Source: JAVBLD01 sp031553705 (GTDB lineage Bacteria; Bacteroidota; Bacteroidia; Bacteroidales; Marinifilaceae). Taken from it: DNA of 64,000 bases. A program made the position numbers and the translations under genes. The DNA is taken from assembly GCA_031553705.1 (NCBI GenBank), contig JAVBLD010000018.1, positions 14,081 through 78,080 of the forward strand. Reading direction: 5' to 3'. This document shows positions 1-9,347 of this stretch, piece by piece. The notes under the pieces were generated by a model. It saw only the letters and a program-made list of their open reading frames with translations, was not told where the DNA came from and made no database searches. Positions within the stretch are counted from its first letter, which is position 1, and every line of letters starts with the position of its first letter.

Positions 1-1171
1 TACCTCCGCCCCAGATCCGGATCATATTCATATTGGCGTCCGCTACGTCCGTTACCATCTTTTTGTAGTCAGACCGGGTAATGCGGGGCAGGAAAACGTC
101 GTTCGGGATGGAGTTGGTGCCTTTGGCGAATACCGGAACTCCGTTCAACTCAAAACCGAAGGATTCGCCCTTTGGGTCTTTTTGGCGTATCAGTTTTAAT
201 GAACGCAGGCCGGTGGTGATGTTCTCCTGTGCAATAATCCGGCCCTCTTTTTTGATTCTGACCGTGAAATGGTACAAATGTTGCTTGCCCAGTCCGTTGC
301 TCCACCATAATTCGGGATTCTTTATTGAAAACGGGAGTGTTATTCGGTTTTCTCCTTTTTGAGGGGTGATCCCTGTTTTGGCCATAACCTTTCCGTTATG
401 AAATAGCTCAATCTGTAACGGTGAAGTGGGACCGGCAATAAAATTTACTTCTGCTTCCAGATTGGCCAGCGACCGGTTGACCGAGGGTTGCCGGATAAAC
501 AGGTGATCTATTTTGACATCATCCCACGATTCCAGTACGACCGGTCGCCAGATACCGGAGGTTACCAGTCGGGGCCCCCAATCCCATCCGAAATGATAGG
601 GCGCTTTCCGGGAGTATACGCTTACTCTCACCGGCCCCATTCCGCCATATTCGCTATAGTCATTTGAAGCCGGAAGCGCCATACCATACTTTTCTATCTC
701 TTCCAGCCCTTTAATGATCGGGGACCAGATTTTGACATGCAGCCTGTTTTCTCCTCTCTGCAGTTTTCCGGTCACAGGTACTTTCCATGTGCGGAACATA
801 TTATCGGTGCTCATGATCTTTTCATCGTTCAGGAAGATATCGCACCATGTGTCCAGACCATAAAAAACAAGCTGCTGGTGGCTTTTTGCGTAGGTGGTGT
901 CGTCAATCTGGAAAGTTACGGCATATTCCCAGTTTACTTTGTCCACCCATTGCACCTCTTTTTCCTGATTACGGAAAAAAGGGTCTTTGATCTGTTTGTT
1001 AGCCATCAGATCCGTGTGTACCGTACCCGGGACAGTTGCCGGCAGCCAGCGCCCGATCTGGTATTGCCGGAATGTCCAGCCTGTGTTTAACTCTTTGCGT
1101 TGTCCATAACTAATAAAGTAACCTCCCAAGAGGAAACAAAGGGCTGAAATCAGAGTGAAAATGTCTTTCAT
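1..1171 (-). CDS. Beta-mannosidase (GH2 family), N-terminal part
   Basis: The reading frame starts at the ATG complementary to 1169-1171 and stays open to the window edge, giving about 390 residues. A hydrophobic N-terminus (MKDIFTLISALCFLLGGYF) suggests export. It is followed by the jelly-roll sugar-binding domain (LNTGWTFRQYQIGRWLPATV near residue 28, FGWDWGPRL near 200), an immunoglobulin-like sandwich, and the start of the TIM barrel (NMIRIWGGG at the edge), the last being typical of GH2 beta-mannosidases. These enzymes release mannose from beta-mannosides. The catalytic glutamates lie beyond the edge, so activity cannot be judged. The gene is divergent from the TonB receptor at 1508. Family assignment is confident; substrate is inferred. 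Confidence 0.88.
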   Translation of the reverse strand, partial: MKDIFTLISALCFLLGGYFISYGQRKELNTGWTFRQYQIGRWLPATVPGTVHTDLMANKQIKDPFFRNQEKEVQWVDKVNWEYAVTFQIDDTTYAKSHQQLVFYGLDTWCDIFLNDEKIMSTDNMFRTWKVPVTGKLQRGENRLHVKIWSPIIKGLEEIEKYGMALPASNDYSEYGGMGPVRVSVYSRKAPYHFGWDWGPRLVTSGIWRPVVLESWDDVKIDHLFIRQPSVNRSLANLEAEVNFIAGPTSPLQIELFHNGKVMAKTGITPQKGENRITLPFSIKNPELWWSNGLGKQHLYHFTVRIKKEGRIIAQENITTGLRSLKLIRQKDPKGESFGFELNGVPVFAKGTNSIPNDVFLPRITRSDYKKMVTDVADANMNMIRIWGGG

Positions 1172-1214
1172 ATTTTGCTTTTTAATACTTTATCAATGAT
1201 AATCCAAGATAAGC

Positions 1215-1222
1215 CAAAAGTA
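1215..1222 (-). promoter_or_regulatory. Candidate -7 element for the beta-mannosidase
   Basis: The minus strand reads TACTTTTG, a full match to the Bacteroides -7 consensus TAnnTTTG, about 45 nt before the start codon. No good TTTG -33 partner is present at the usual 19-20 nt spacing. Confidence 0.35.
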
Positions 1223-1253
1223 ATTAAAAAAAATGAAGTAGAGTACGATTCAT

Positions 1254-1284
1254 TTTCAGGAATCGATGATTTTTTGTATATTTG
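1254..1284 (+). promoter_or_regulatory. Bacteroides-type promoter upstream of the TonB receptor
   Basis: TTTC at 1254-1257 (one mismatch to TTTG) is separated by 19 nt from TATATTTG at 1277-1284, which matches TAnnTTTG. Transcription would start near 1291 and leave a leader of about 215 nt before the receptor. A second -7-like TATTTTTG sits at 1462-1469, closer to the gene but without a -33 partner. Confidence 0.45.
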
Positions 1285-1315
1285 CATGTTATAAACAGTT
1301 TTAGATGTGTGGTTT

Positions 1316-1438
1316 ATGGACTTTAAATTATTGCTTTTGATTGACTTTTATGTTTTTGAGTCTGACATGAAGGGGATGACCAAAAGGTATGTTATTACGG
1401 ATAAATGCTATGGATGCGATACTTATTCGAGTCTGTAA
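1316..1438 (+). CDS. Possible 40-residue leader ORF
   Basis: A 40-codon frame runs from ATG 1316 to TAA 1436, about 25 nt after the predicted start of transcription at 1254-1284. Its end (RYVITDKCYGCDTYSSL) loosely resembles the start of a small 4Fe-4S ferredoxin but lacks the full cysteine set. It could be a chance ORF, a decayed ferredoxin or a leader peptide. It otherwise fills the 337-bp gap between the two divergent genes. Confidence 0.18.
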   Translation: MDFKLLLLIDFYVFESDMKGMTKRYVITDKCYGCDTYSSL

Positions 1439-1507
1439 TGTGAGTTATCCGCTTTAATATATATTTTTGTATGGCACTGTTTTTAATCTATCGGTAAATT
1501 ATTTTTT

Positions 1508-4174
1508 ATGAAAAAGGTGTTTATGAAGAGTGCGATAGTGGTATTTGCTATGTTCTTTATGTCGTTGACTGCCGTTTCTCAAGGGGTTGTGAAGGGAAGA
1601 TTGGTTGATGCCCAGACAAAGAAGCCGCTGGTTGGGGCTTCTGTTGTCGTAGATGGCAGTATGACAGGAACCGCGTCGGAATTGGATGGTAGTTTTATCT
1701 TAAAAATCAGTAAAGGGGGAGAACAGACTCTTGTATTCCGGCACATCGGCTATCGGGAGCAGAGAAGAAAAATAGTAGTGGATAACGAGGTGAGGTTGGG
1801 AGAGATTGGGATGGAAACGGAGTACTTCGGGCTCGGAGATGTGACGGTGACCGCTTCGGTGGCCGTGCAGCGAAAGACCCCTGTTGCCGTATCCGCCATC
1901 ACTCCGATTGAAATCGAGAGTAAACTTTCATCCCAGGAGTTTCCGGAGATATTGAAGTCTACTCCGGGTACATACGCCACTAAGGTAGGTGGAGGATATG
2001 GGGATGCGCGGGTTAATCTGCGTGGTTTTGAGGCGCCGAACGTTGCTATTATGGTGAACGGAGTGCCTATGAATGATATGGAGTGGGGCGGTGTGTACTG
2101 GTCCAATTGGGCCGGACTGTCGGATGTCACCCGTTCACTGCAGGTGCAGAGGGGACTCGGCGCTTCGAAGGTGTCTGCCCCTTCGGTGGGAGGTTCGATC
2201 AATATTGTGACCAATTCGACCAATATAAGCGAGGGGGGATCGCTCTCTTATGCTATCGGAAATGACGGATATAATAAATTGTCGTTCAATGTATCTACCG
2301 GTTTGAAGCACGGTTGGGCAATGTCACTGCTCGGGGCAAAAACCTGGGGAGACGGTTATATCCAGGGAACGGCATTTGAAGCTTATTCTTATTTTGTCAA
2401 CATATCAAGACAGTTTAATGCGAAACATCTGTTGTCGTTTACGGCAGTCGGTGCCCCCCAATGGCATGACCAACGGAGTCAGTATGACAAATTGACTATT
2501 GCGGAGTGGGAAAAACAGCCCGGTAAATACCGGTATAATCCGGTGTATGGCTTCGGAGTAAACGGACAGTATAAAACGTCTGCAAAAAACGGATATCATA
2601 AACCTCAGCTTTCATTGAACCATTTCTGGACAATAGGCGATCATTCCGGTCTTTCGACCGTTTTATATGTCTCTATCGGACGTGGATACGGGTATAGCGG
2701 ACAAGGAGTAACATCGGCCGCTAAAAACGACTGGTTCGGTGCAAATTCCTCTACCGGTGTCCCGAATACCAAATTCAGGGCTGCGGACGGAACCTTTGAT
2801 TATGAAGCGATTTATGAGTTGAATAAAAATGGCGTGAACGGTTCGCAAATGGTGATGTCGAAATCGGTGAACAATCACAACTGGTACGGCTTGATATCGA
2901 CTTATTCCACAAAGATCGGACAAAATTTTGATGTATATGGCGGGATTGATATGCGCTATTACCAGGGGATACATACCAATAAACTGATCGACCTTTACGG
3001 AGGCAGCTATTATATAGATAACAGTCGCGCCAGTGTGGTATACAAAAAGGACGACCTGGCCTGGCAAAATGAAAAACTGAAAGTGGGGGACATTATATAC
3101 CGGGATTATGACGGATATGTGATGCAGGAGGGTGTTTTTGGACAGATTGAGTATAACAGGAGCGCTTTCAATACATTTGTTTCCGGTTCGTTATCCAATA
3201 CCGCCTATTGGCGGTACGACCGTTTTTATTATGCGAAGGACCGGGCAATGTCGGATAAACTGAATTTTATAGGCTATAACCTGAAGGGAGGAATAAACTA
3301 TAATCTAAGTGAGAGGCAGAATATATTTCTCAATATCGGAGCGATTTCACGTGCTCCGTTCTTTTCCGGCGGGGCTTTCCTGCAGTCGACTACCAGTAAT
3401 GCCACGAATAAGAATGCTATAAATGAGAAAGTCTTTTCGGCGGAATTCGGATATGGGTTCCGTTCAAGTATGTTTACCGCCGATCTGAATGTTTACCGTA
3501 CACTTTGGTCGGATAAAACGATGACTACTTCGTTAACCCTCGGTTCCGAACGCGGAACGATAAATATGTCCGGATTAGATGCTTTGCATCAGGGGATCGA
3601 GCTTGACATTGTCCTCCGGTCATTTGAATGCCTGGATATTACCGGAATGCTTTCAATCGGCGATTGGAAATGGGCCAGTAACGCTACCGGCTATGCTTAT
3701 AACCTGAACGGGCAACCGATAGATAAAAACGGAAAAGAGGTTTCGACCGTTGCCGGACCGGATCATGCAAAGGTACAGGTCAACTTGAAGGATGTACGTG
3801 TCGGGAACTCGGCGCAGTGGACCGGGGCATTGGGTGTCAAGTATAAAATGATGGAAGACTTCTGTCTTAGTGCGGATTATACCTATTATGACCATAATTA
3901 TGCAAACTACAGCCTGACACTCGGGAGTAGCGATAAGACCTATCAGACTCCTTGGAGAATACCTGCCGCAGGGGTTGCCGATGCCAACGTGAGCTATCGG
4001 TTTATGTTCGGTAAACTGGGAGCGGTGTTGTCCGGGAATATAAACAACCTGTTAAATGAAGAGTACATTACCGATGCCGATGTTACGGCCGGTGTGGCCC
4101 AGGATTGGAAGACCGCAAGGGTGTTCTACGGATTCGGACGCACTTTTTCGATCCGGTTGAAACTTGAATTTTAA
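1508..4174 (+). CDS. TonB-dependent outer-membrane receptor
   Basis: This 888-residue protein has a signal peptide (residues 1-25, ending AVSQG), a carboxypeptidase-regulatory-like beta-sandwich (about 27-110, beginning VVKGRLVDAQTKKPLVGAS), a plug domain (about 120-235, with NLRGFEAPNVAIMVNGVPMN and GGSINIVTN) and a C-terminal beta-barrel ending in Phe. It should import a ligand across the outer membrane using TonB energy. It is shorter than most SusC proteins (about 1000 residues), and its partner at 4236 is not SusD-like, so glycan import is not implied. The 61-nt gap to the next gene and the terminator at 6068 suggest a two-gene operon. The ligand is unknown. Confidence 0.93.
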   Translation: MKKVFMKSAIVVFAMFFMSLTAVSQGVVKGRLVDAQTKKPLVGASVVVDGSMTGTASELDGSFILKISKGGEQTLVFRHIGYREQRRKIVVDNEVRLGEIGMETEYFGLGDVTVTASVAVQRKTPVAVSAITPIEIESKLSSQEFPEILKSTPGTYATKVGGGYGDARVNLRGFEAPNVAIMVNGVPMNDMEWGGVYWSNWAGLSDVTRSLQVQRGLGASKVSAPSVGGSINIVTNSTNISEGGSLSYAIGNDGYNKLSFNVSTGLKHGWAMSLLGAKTWGDGYIQGTAFEAYSYFVNISRQFNAKHLLSFTAVGAPQWHDQRSQYDKLTIAEWEKQPGKYRYNPVYGFGVNGQYKTSAKNGYHKPQLSLNHFWTIGDHSGLSTVLYVSIGRGYGYSGQGVTSAAKNDWFGANSSTGVPNTKFRAADGTFDYEAIYELNKNGVNGSQMVMSKSVNNHNWYGLISTYSTKIGQNFDVYGGIDMRYYQGIHTNKLIDLYGGSYYIDNSRASVVYKKDDLAWQNEKLKVGDIIYRDYDGYVMQEGVFGQIEYNRSAFNTFVSGSLSNTAYWRYDRFYYAKDRAMSDKLNFIGYNLKGGINYNLSERQNIFLNIGAISRAPFFSGGAFLQSTTSNATNKNAINEKVFSAEFGYGFRSSMFTADLNVYRTLWSDKTMTTSLTLGSERGTINMSGLDALHQGIELDIVLRSFECLDITGMLSIGDWKWASNATGYAYNLNGQPIDKNGKEVSTVAGPDHAKVQVNLKDVRVGNSAQWTGALGVKYKMMEDFCLSADYTYYDHNYANYSLTLGSSDKTYQTPWRIPAAGVADANVSYRFMFGKLGAVLSGNINNLLNEEYITDADVTAGVAQDWKTARVFYGFGRTFSIRLKLEF

Positions 4175-4235
4175 TTGTTTCGTCGAAGTATTTTATAATC
4201 CCGTGATATAATTTAAAAGGAAATAAGGACATAGT

Positions 4236-6050
4236 ATGAAAAGGATATTATTGCTTCCGTCGGTCGTTGGAGCTCTGTTTTTTGCAGCATGTGAGGATTA
4301 CAACGACTATAATTTCCCCGGGTTGGAAGAGATGGTCAAGCCGGTAAATATTGCAAAATATGAACTGGAAGTTACGACTGCCGATATTACGACCATTGTA
4401 AATAAACTAAATGGCTTGAAGACTGCTTCGGATTCGGTTATTGCGAAAAGGCTGAATACCGATAAGATGTTTTCGGCCGATGTTCCGGCAGATAAATTGA
4501 TTCCTTATATATTGGCATCAAAATACCTGACGATGGATAAGGGGGCTTCGGCAAAGGTAACCTATTCCTATAAAGGAGAGACTCCTGCCTATCTGGCGAC
4601 ACTCAGGGGGGCTCCGGTGTATACATTGACCGATCAGGATTACGAGTCAGCATGGAATCGTCCGGTCTATTTTTTGACTTCGGCGCATACTCCGGATATA
4701 TACCTGCCGGTAGTGCTGCGGAACAAATATCCTGCGGCTGTCGAAGGTGATGTGGTTATTGTCCGGTATCGTTATTCGGATAAAGAACCGATAAATGCCC
4801 TGGCGGAAGATTTCGAGAGTACCACAGCGCTGAATCAGCATGGGTGGACGTTGACCGGGGCTACTGCGTGGACACGCGCTTCATTTAACGGGAATAGTTA
4901 TGCTCAGGCCAGAATCATTACAGGAACAGGCCGGGTGGCTTATGTCAGTCCGGCGGTCATCTTGGATGGCGCAAAAGAGTATGCATTGTCGTTTGATATA
5001 TGTGTCGGCTACTATACGGCTCCTTGTTTACGGGTACTGCTTTCGCCGTCCGCTAATCCGGATGACCCTGGAGCCGAGGATATTACCTCCCTTTTTTCGA
5101 TCCCGGAGACTCCGGCAACTGGTTATGGAACAATGGTTACGGCTGGGACATATCATTTTACCGGTCGCAGTGGTGCAAGGCACCTGATTTTTGTATATGA
5201 TGGGAACAGTGAGTCTGAACCGAAGCGCACGACGGCTTACCAGATTGATAAAATTCTCCTGGTCGAAAAAGATGTACCGCCCGTGACAGGGTATGTCTGC
5301 GATAATATATATACATACTTCTCATCGGCATGGAAACCGTATGCCGGTGCAGAGATGATAAATCAACCCGATTATGATGCAATGGGAGTTTCATATTTCT
5401 CTGCTGCCACTGCACCTGTTTATCTACCTAAGTTTCTGTTGCAGAAATATCCTTATGCATTGGAAGGCAAGAAGGTGGCTGTCGGTTATAAGACAAGCGC
5501 TACCGCTTATACGGTAGATGAGTATATATATGAGTCCGGAGGGTGGAAACCCTCTACGGTAGTGGAGAAACGGACCGATCAGTTTGTCTTCTCCGGATGG
5601 GAAAATACCGGATGGGTTTTTGATCCGACAATCCGTGTTATCATGCAGGCAGATGATTATATGCTTATTGTAAATTATGTGAAAGATAAATATCCGGCAT
5701 TTTATGATAGTTCATATAAAGATAATGAGTGGTATTACGGAGCCGATGCTTATAAGAACAGCGTGTACATCAGCTGGAAAAAAGCTTATAGGGAAAAAGA
5801 CCAGGCTTTTAAGGATTTATCGGAAGGAGGACGGATAGCTTTCTTGAAGCAGAGAACGGAGGAAGCAGTTGGGATTTATCTGGGCCTGAAATATCCTGAT
5901 GCCATACCTTCGGTTAACGGAGTGGAAGTGCACGCATTGGTGACGGTAGCGATCGCCGATGACAGCGTTACGGTAAAGTATGTGTATGAATATAAATGCA
6001 CCGGAGCAAGGCCTTCCCAATGGAGCTTTTTATCTTCCGTCAAGAATTAG
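4236..6050 (+). CDS. Surface lipoprotein with choice-of-anchor J-like domain
   Basis: The 604-residue product begins with a lipoprotein signal (LFFAAC, Cys19). Residues about 188-338 (LAEDFESTTALNQHGWTLTG onward) look like a choice-of-anchor J/cleaved-adhesin beta-sandwich. This domain is flanked by two related modules, about 126-181 and 366-421, that share a pattern of Asp-Tyr, YF, a short loop, YLP, KYP, EG and V-x-Y. Partial copies (YVKDKYPAF, LGLKYPDAI) occur further on. The duplication is visible; its function is not. The gene lies 61 nt after the TonB receptor, so the lipoprotein probably captures or hands over the receptor's ligand at the cell surface. It is not a SusD/RagB protein. 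Specific function unknown. Confidence 0.8.
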   Translation: MKRILLLPSVVGALFFAACEDYNDYNFPGLEEMVKPVNIAKYELEVTTADITTIVNKLNGLKTASDSVIAKRLNTDKMFSADVPADKLIPYILASKYLTMDKGASAKVTYSYKGETPAYLATLRGAPVYTLTDQDYESAWNRPVYFLTSAHTPDIYLPVVLRNKYPAAVEGDVVIVRYRYSDKEPINALAEDFESTTALNQHGWTLTGATAWTRASFNGNSYAQARIITGTGRVAYVSPAVILDGAKEYALSFDICVGYYTAPCLRVLLSPSANPDDPGAEDITSLFSIPETPATGYGTMVTAGTYHFTGRSGARHLIFVYDGNSESEPKRTTAYQIDKILLVEKDVPPVTGYVCDNIYTYFSSAWKPYAGAEMINQPDYDAMGVSYFSAATAPVYLPKFLLQKYPYALEGKKVAVGYKTSATAYTVDEYIYESGGWKPSTVVEKRTDQFVFSGWENTGWVFDPTIRVIMQADDYMLIVNYVKDKYPAFYDSSYKDNEWYYGADAYKNSVYISWKKAYREKDQAFKDLSEGGRIAFLKQRTEEAVGIYLGLKYPDAIPSVNGVEVHALVTVAIADDSVTVKYVYEYKCTGARPSQWSFLSSVKN

Positions 6051-6067
6051 GAACCATAGAAAATCAT

Positions 6068-6104
6068 AAAGAATCGCCTCTTGAAAAAGAGGTGATTCTT
6101 TATT
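6068..6104 (+). terminator. Intrinsic terminator after receptor/lipoprotein operon
   Basis: A 15-bp stem (AAAGAATCGCCTCTT with AAGAGGTGATTCTTT, one G-U pair) closes a 4-nt loop, 18 nt after the lipoprotein stop. The following tract is short (TATTA), so termination may be moderate. The remainder of the gap to 6281 shows no gene. Confidence 0.7.
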
Positions 6105-6280
6105 ACCAGGTGTTTCATTTGCCTTAAAAGTTTTTAATATTTTCTTTGCGACTAAGGGAATTATCTTATAATTTTACGCGCGCAATAATCAAAGAGATAG
6201 ATGCTTCGTGAGCGAATCTTTCACGGAAAGATCATTCGATAAAGAGAATTAGCAAATATAAAACAACAAGAATTTAAAGA

Positions 6281-9166
6281 ATGGCAACAGAACAATTTTT
6301 TTGGAGACATGTGGGGCCACGCCCTGAAGATATCGAAGAGATGCTGGAGGTGATCGGTGTGAAATCTGTCGATGAGTTGATCCGTCAGGTTGTGCCTGAT
6401 TCGATCCGTTTAAATAAGGAACTGGATTTACCCGCCCCTTTGACCGAGTCTGATTTTTTGGCTAAGATCAAAGCTTTGGCCGGTAAGAATAAGTTATACC
6501 GTTCTTTGATCGGACAAGGGTATTATGATACCGTTTCCCCGGCGGTGATTATCCGTAATATTCTGGAGAACCCGGCCTGGTATACGTCATACACCCCTTA
6601 CCAGGCGGAGGTTTCCCAGGGAAGACTGGAAGCGCTGTTGAACTATCAGACAATGATTGTAGAGCTTACCGGCTTGCCGCTAACCAACTGTTCGCTGTTG
6701 GATGAGGCTACGGCTGCGGCAGAGTCGATGCAGATGATGCAGGCTTTGAGAAGTAAGGAAATGAAGAAAGCCGGGGCAAACAAACTGTTTGTGGATAATC
6801 AGGTTTTCTCCCAGACAAAGGATGTATTGATTACCCGTTCTGCTCCGCTGGGCATCGAGCTGGTGCATGGTGATTACGCCACCTTTGAATTTACACCCGA
6901 TGTTTTCGGTGCCTTTATCCAGTATCCGGCATCGAACGGAGAGGTAAGGGATTATAAGGCGTTTGTCGAAAAAGCGCATGCGCATGAAGCGCTGGTTAGC
7001 GTAGCCGCCGACTTGATGAGCTTGGCATTGTTGACTCCTCCGGGACAGTGGGGTGCCGACATTGCAGTCGGGACAACCCAACGTTTTGGGGTGCCGATGT
7101 CCTATGGAGGTCCGCATGCGGCTTATCTGGCAACCAAAGATGAGTATAAGCGGAATATCCCGGGACGTATCATCGGAGTTACTATCGATGCACAGGGAAA
7201 CCATGCATTACGTCTCTCTTTGCAATCGCGGGAACAACACATCAAGCGGGAAAAAGCTTCTTCCAATATCTGCACGGCAAAAGCGCTGAACGCTACAATG
7301 GCCGGTTTTTATGCTGCATATCACGGTAAAGAAGGATTGGAGCGGATTGCCAGGCATATTCATTCGGCCGCGGTAGTCCTGGCCGGAGAGGTCCCAAAAT
7401 ACGGATACAAACTGGTCGTCGATAAATTTTTCGATACGATCCGTTTCGAGTTGCCGAAAGGCGTTACCCAGGAGGCGATACGCGACCTGGCGTTGGAGCA
7501 CCGGATGAATTTCCATTATTGCGATTGCAGTTGTGGCGCCGTGGGGCTCTCAACCGATGAGAAAATTAATGAAGAGGAGTTGAATACGATTATCGCCGTG
7601 TTTGCCCGGGCAGCCGATAAGACGGCGGAAAAAGTGTCTTTCCTGGACGACCGTACCGTGCTTGATCCGGCGATGCTTCGTGCAGACGACTATATGACAC
7701 AGCCGGTATTCAATGTATACCGTTCGGAGACAGCCATGATGCGTTATATGAAAAACCTGGAGCGTCGTGACGTATCATTGGCAACCTCGATGATCTCCCT
7801 CGGTTCGTGTACAATGAAACTGAATGCAGCTGTGGAGATGCTACCGATCACCTGGCCTGAGTTTGGCGGCATACACCCGTTTGTTCCTGTTTCTCAAGCA
7901 GAAGGCTACCAGGAGATGATCAAAGAGACGGAGCGGATGCTGGAAGAGGTGACCGGATTTGCCGGTTGCAGCCTGCAACCAAACTCCGGAGCTGCCGGAG
8001 AGTATGCCGCTTTGATGGTGATCCGCCAATACCATATATCCCGTGGAGAGGAACACCGGAACGTAATGTTGATCCCGGCTTCCGCCCATGGTACCAATCC
8101 GGCTTCCAGCACAATGGCCGGACTGGAGATTATCGTAACCGCAACAGATCCTGCAGGCAATATCGATGTGGAGGACTTCCGTACCAAAGCTATTGCCAAC
8201 AAAGACCGTCTGGCCGGAGTGATGATTACCTATCCTTCCACGCATGGAATTTTTGAAGAGTCGATCAAAGAGCTGACCAAAATTATACATGATAACGGCG
8301 GTCAGGTATTTATGGATGGTGCCAATATGAACGGACAGTGCGGTTTAACCAGCCCGGGAGTCATCGGCGCCGATATATGCCACTTGAACTTGCACAAGAC
8401 CTTTGCCATGCCTCACGGCGGTGGCGGTCCGGGAGTAGGCCCGATCTGTGCCGCAAGCCATCTGGTGCCGTTCCTGCCTTCGCACACTATGGTGAAAACA
8501 GGCGGTGAAAAAGGTATACATGCCGTAGCGGCCGCACCTTACGGTTCGGTGGGAATGCTTCCTGTTACGTACGGTTATCTGTTGATGCTGGGAGGCGAAG
8601 GATTGAAGAAAGTGACCGAAATGGCTATTCTGAACGCCAACTACCTAGCTTCTTCTTTTGAGAAGTTGGGATTTAAGATCCTGTATAAAGGAAGCCAAGG
8701 ACGGGTAGGACATGAAATGATCTGGGATTGCAATATGTTTAATAAAGAGTATGGCATTACCGAACTGGATGTAGCCAAGCGTTTGATGGACTTTGGTTTC
8801 CATGCTCCTACACTTTCTTTTCCGGTGCATGGCACATTGATGGTTGAGCCGACCGAGAGCGAGCCGAAAGAGGAACTGGACCGCTTTATTGAAGCGCTGA
8901 AGACCATCCGCGAAGAGATGATTGAAGTGGGAGAGGGAAAAGCGGATAAGACTGATAACGTATTAAAGAATGCACCTCATACTCATAAGGTGTTGACGGC
9001 CAATGAGTGGGCGCGTTCTTATCCCCGCAGTAAAGCGGCCTATCCGCTGCCATGGGTAGCTGAGAATAAATTCTGGCCGCAGGTAGGTCGGGTAGACGAC
9101 GGCTACGGCGACCGTAATCTGGTTTGTACTTGCGATATGCTCTATAGCACGGAGCCGGAGAATTAG
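6281..9166 (+). CDS. gcvP: Glycine dehydrogenase (decarboxylating), P protein
   Basis: This 961-residue protein is the single-chain P protein of the glycine cleavage system, which decarboxylates glycine with pyridoxal phosphate and passes the aminomethyl group to lipoyl-H protein. The two homologous halves are present (N-terminal half from FFWRHVGPRPEDIEEML; C-terminal half from SMISLGSCTMKLNA). The cofactor lysine is Lys706 in HLNLHKTFAMPHGGGGPG, a glycine-rich loop invariant in the family. Length is normal and no lesion is seen. The partner genes gcvT and gcvH are not in the window, so the system is dispersed here. Terminators bracket the gene, suggesting a monocistronic unit. Confidence 0.97.
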   Translation: MATEQFFWRHVGPRPEDIEEMLEVIGVKSVDELIRQVVPDSIRLNKELDLPAPLTESDFLAKIKALAGKNKLYRSLIGQGYYDTVSPAVIIRNILENPAWYTSYTPYQAEVSQGRLEALLNYQTMIVELTGLPLTNCSLLDEATAAAESMQMMQALRSKEMKKAGANKLFVDNQVFSQTKDVLITRSAPLGIELVHGDYATFEFTPDVFGAFIQYPASNGEVRDYKAFVEKAHAHEALVSVAADLMSLALLTPPGQWGADIAVGTTQRFGVPMSYGGPHAAYLATKDEYKRNIPGRIIGVTIDAQGNHALRLSLQSREQHIKREKASSNICTAKALNATMAGFYAAYHGKEGLERIARHIHSAAVVLAGEVPKYGYKLVVDKFFDTIRFELPKGVTQEAIRDLALEHRMNFHYCDCSCGAVGLSTDEKINEEELNTIIAVFARAADKTAEKVSFLDDRTVLDPAMLRADDYMTQPVFNVYRSETAMMRYMKNLERRDVSLATSMISLGSCTMKLNAAVEMLPITWPEFGGIHPFVPVSQAEGYQEMIKETERMLEEVTGFAGCSLQPNSGAAGEYAALMVIRQYHISRGEEHRNVMLIPASAHGTNPASSTMAGLEIIVTATDPAGNIDVEDFRTKAIANKDRLAGVMITYPSTHGIFEESIKELTKIIHDNGGQVFMDGANMNGQCGLTSPGVIGADICHLNLHKTFAMPHGGGGPGVGPICAASHLVPFLPSHTMVKTGGEKGIHAVAAAPYGSVGMLPVTYGYLLMLGGEGLKKVTEMAILNANYLASSFEKLGFKILYKGSQGRVGHEMIWDCNMFNKEYGITELDVAKRLMDFGFHAPTLSFPVHGTLMVEPTESEPKEELDRFIEALKTIREEMIEVGEGKADKTDNVLKNAPHTHKVLTANEWARSYPRSKAAYPLPWVAENKFWPQVGRVDDGYGDRNLVCTCDMLYSTEPEN

Positions 9167-9190
9167 AAATTTCAAATCATTGAATATAAG

Positions 9191-9222
9191 AAAGAGATTG
9201 TTGTAAGACAATCTCTTTTTTT
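9191..9222 (+). terminator. Terminator after gcvP
   Basis: An 11-bp perfect stem (AAAGAGATTGT / ACAATCTCTTT) with a 6-nt loop is followed by a T tract, 24 nt downstream of the gcvP stop. Confidence 0.85.
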
Positions 9223-9288
9223 ATGGTGTCCGGAATGTGTTTTTATCTTTTATTTATGAATAATATCTATAGGTCGGGATTAAAGCAA

Positions 9289-9319
9289 AGGGACTGTCAA
9301 TGTTTGTCGGACAGTCCCT
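9289..9319 (-). terminator. Terminator after the DEAD-box helicase
   Basis: A perfect 10-bp inverted repeat (AGGGACTGTC / GACAGTCCCT, 11-nt loop) lies 29 nt past the helicase stop on the minus strand and is followed on that strand by TTTGCTTTAA. On the plus strand it is followed by a T-rich stretch, so it may work in both directions. Confidence 0.7.
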
Positions 9320-9347
9320 ATATTATAATTTTTTACGTTAACGATAT

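Noticed and set aside
737..1090. Open frame on the plus strand in the first kilobase
   Set aside because: It is antisense to the beta-mannosidase, whose GH2 motifs are unmistakable.
1508..6050. SusC/SusD polysaccharide utilisation pair
   Set aside because: The receptor is shorter than typical SusC and the lipoprotein lacks SusD/RagB features, so a glycan-uptake label is not justified despite the nearby mannosidase.
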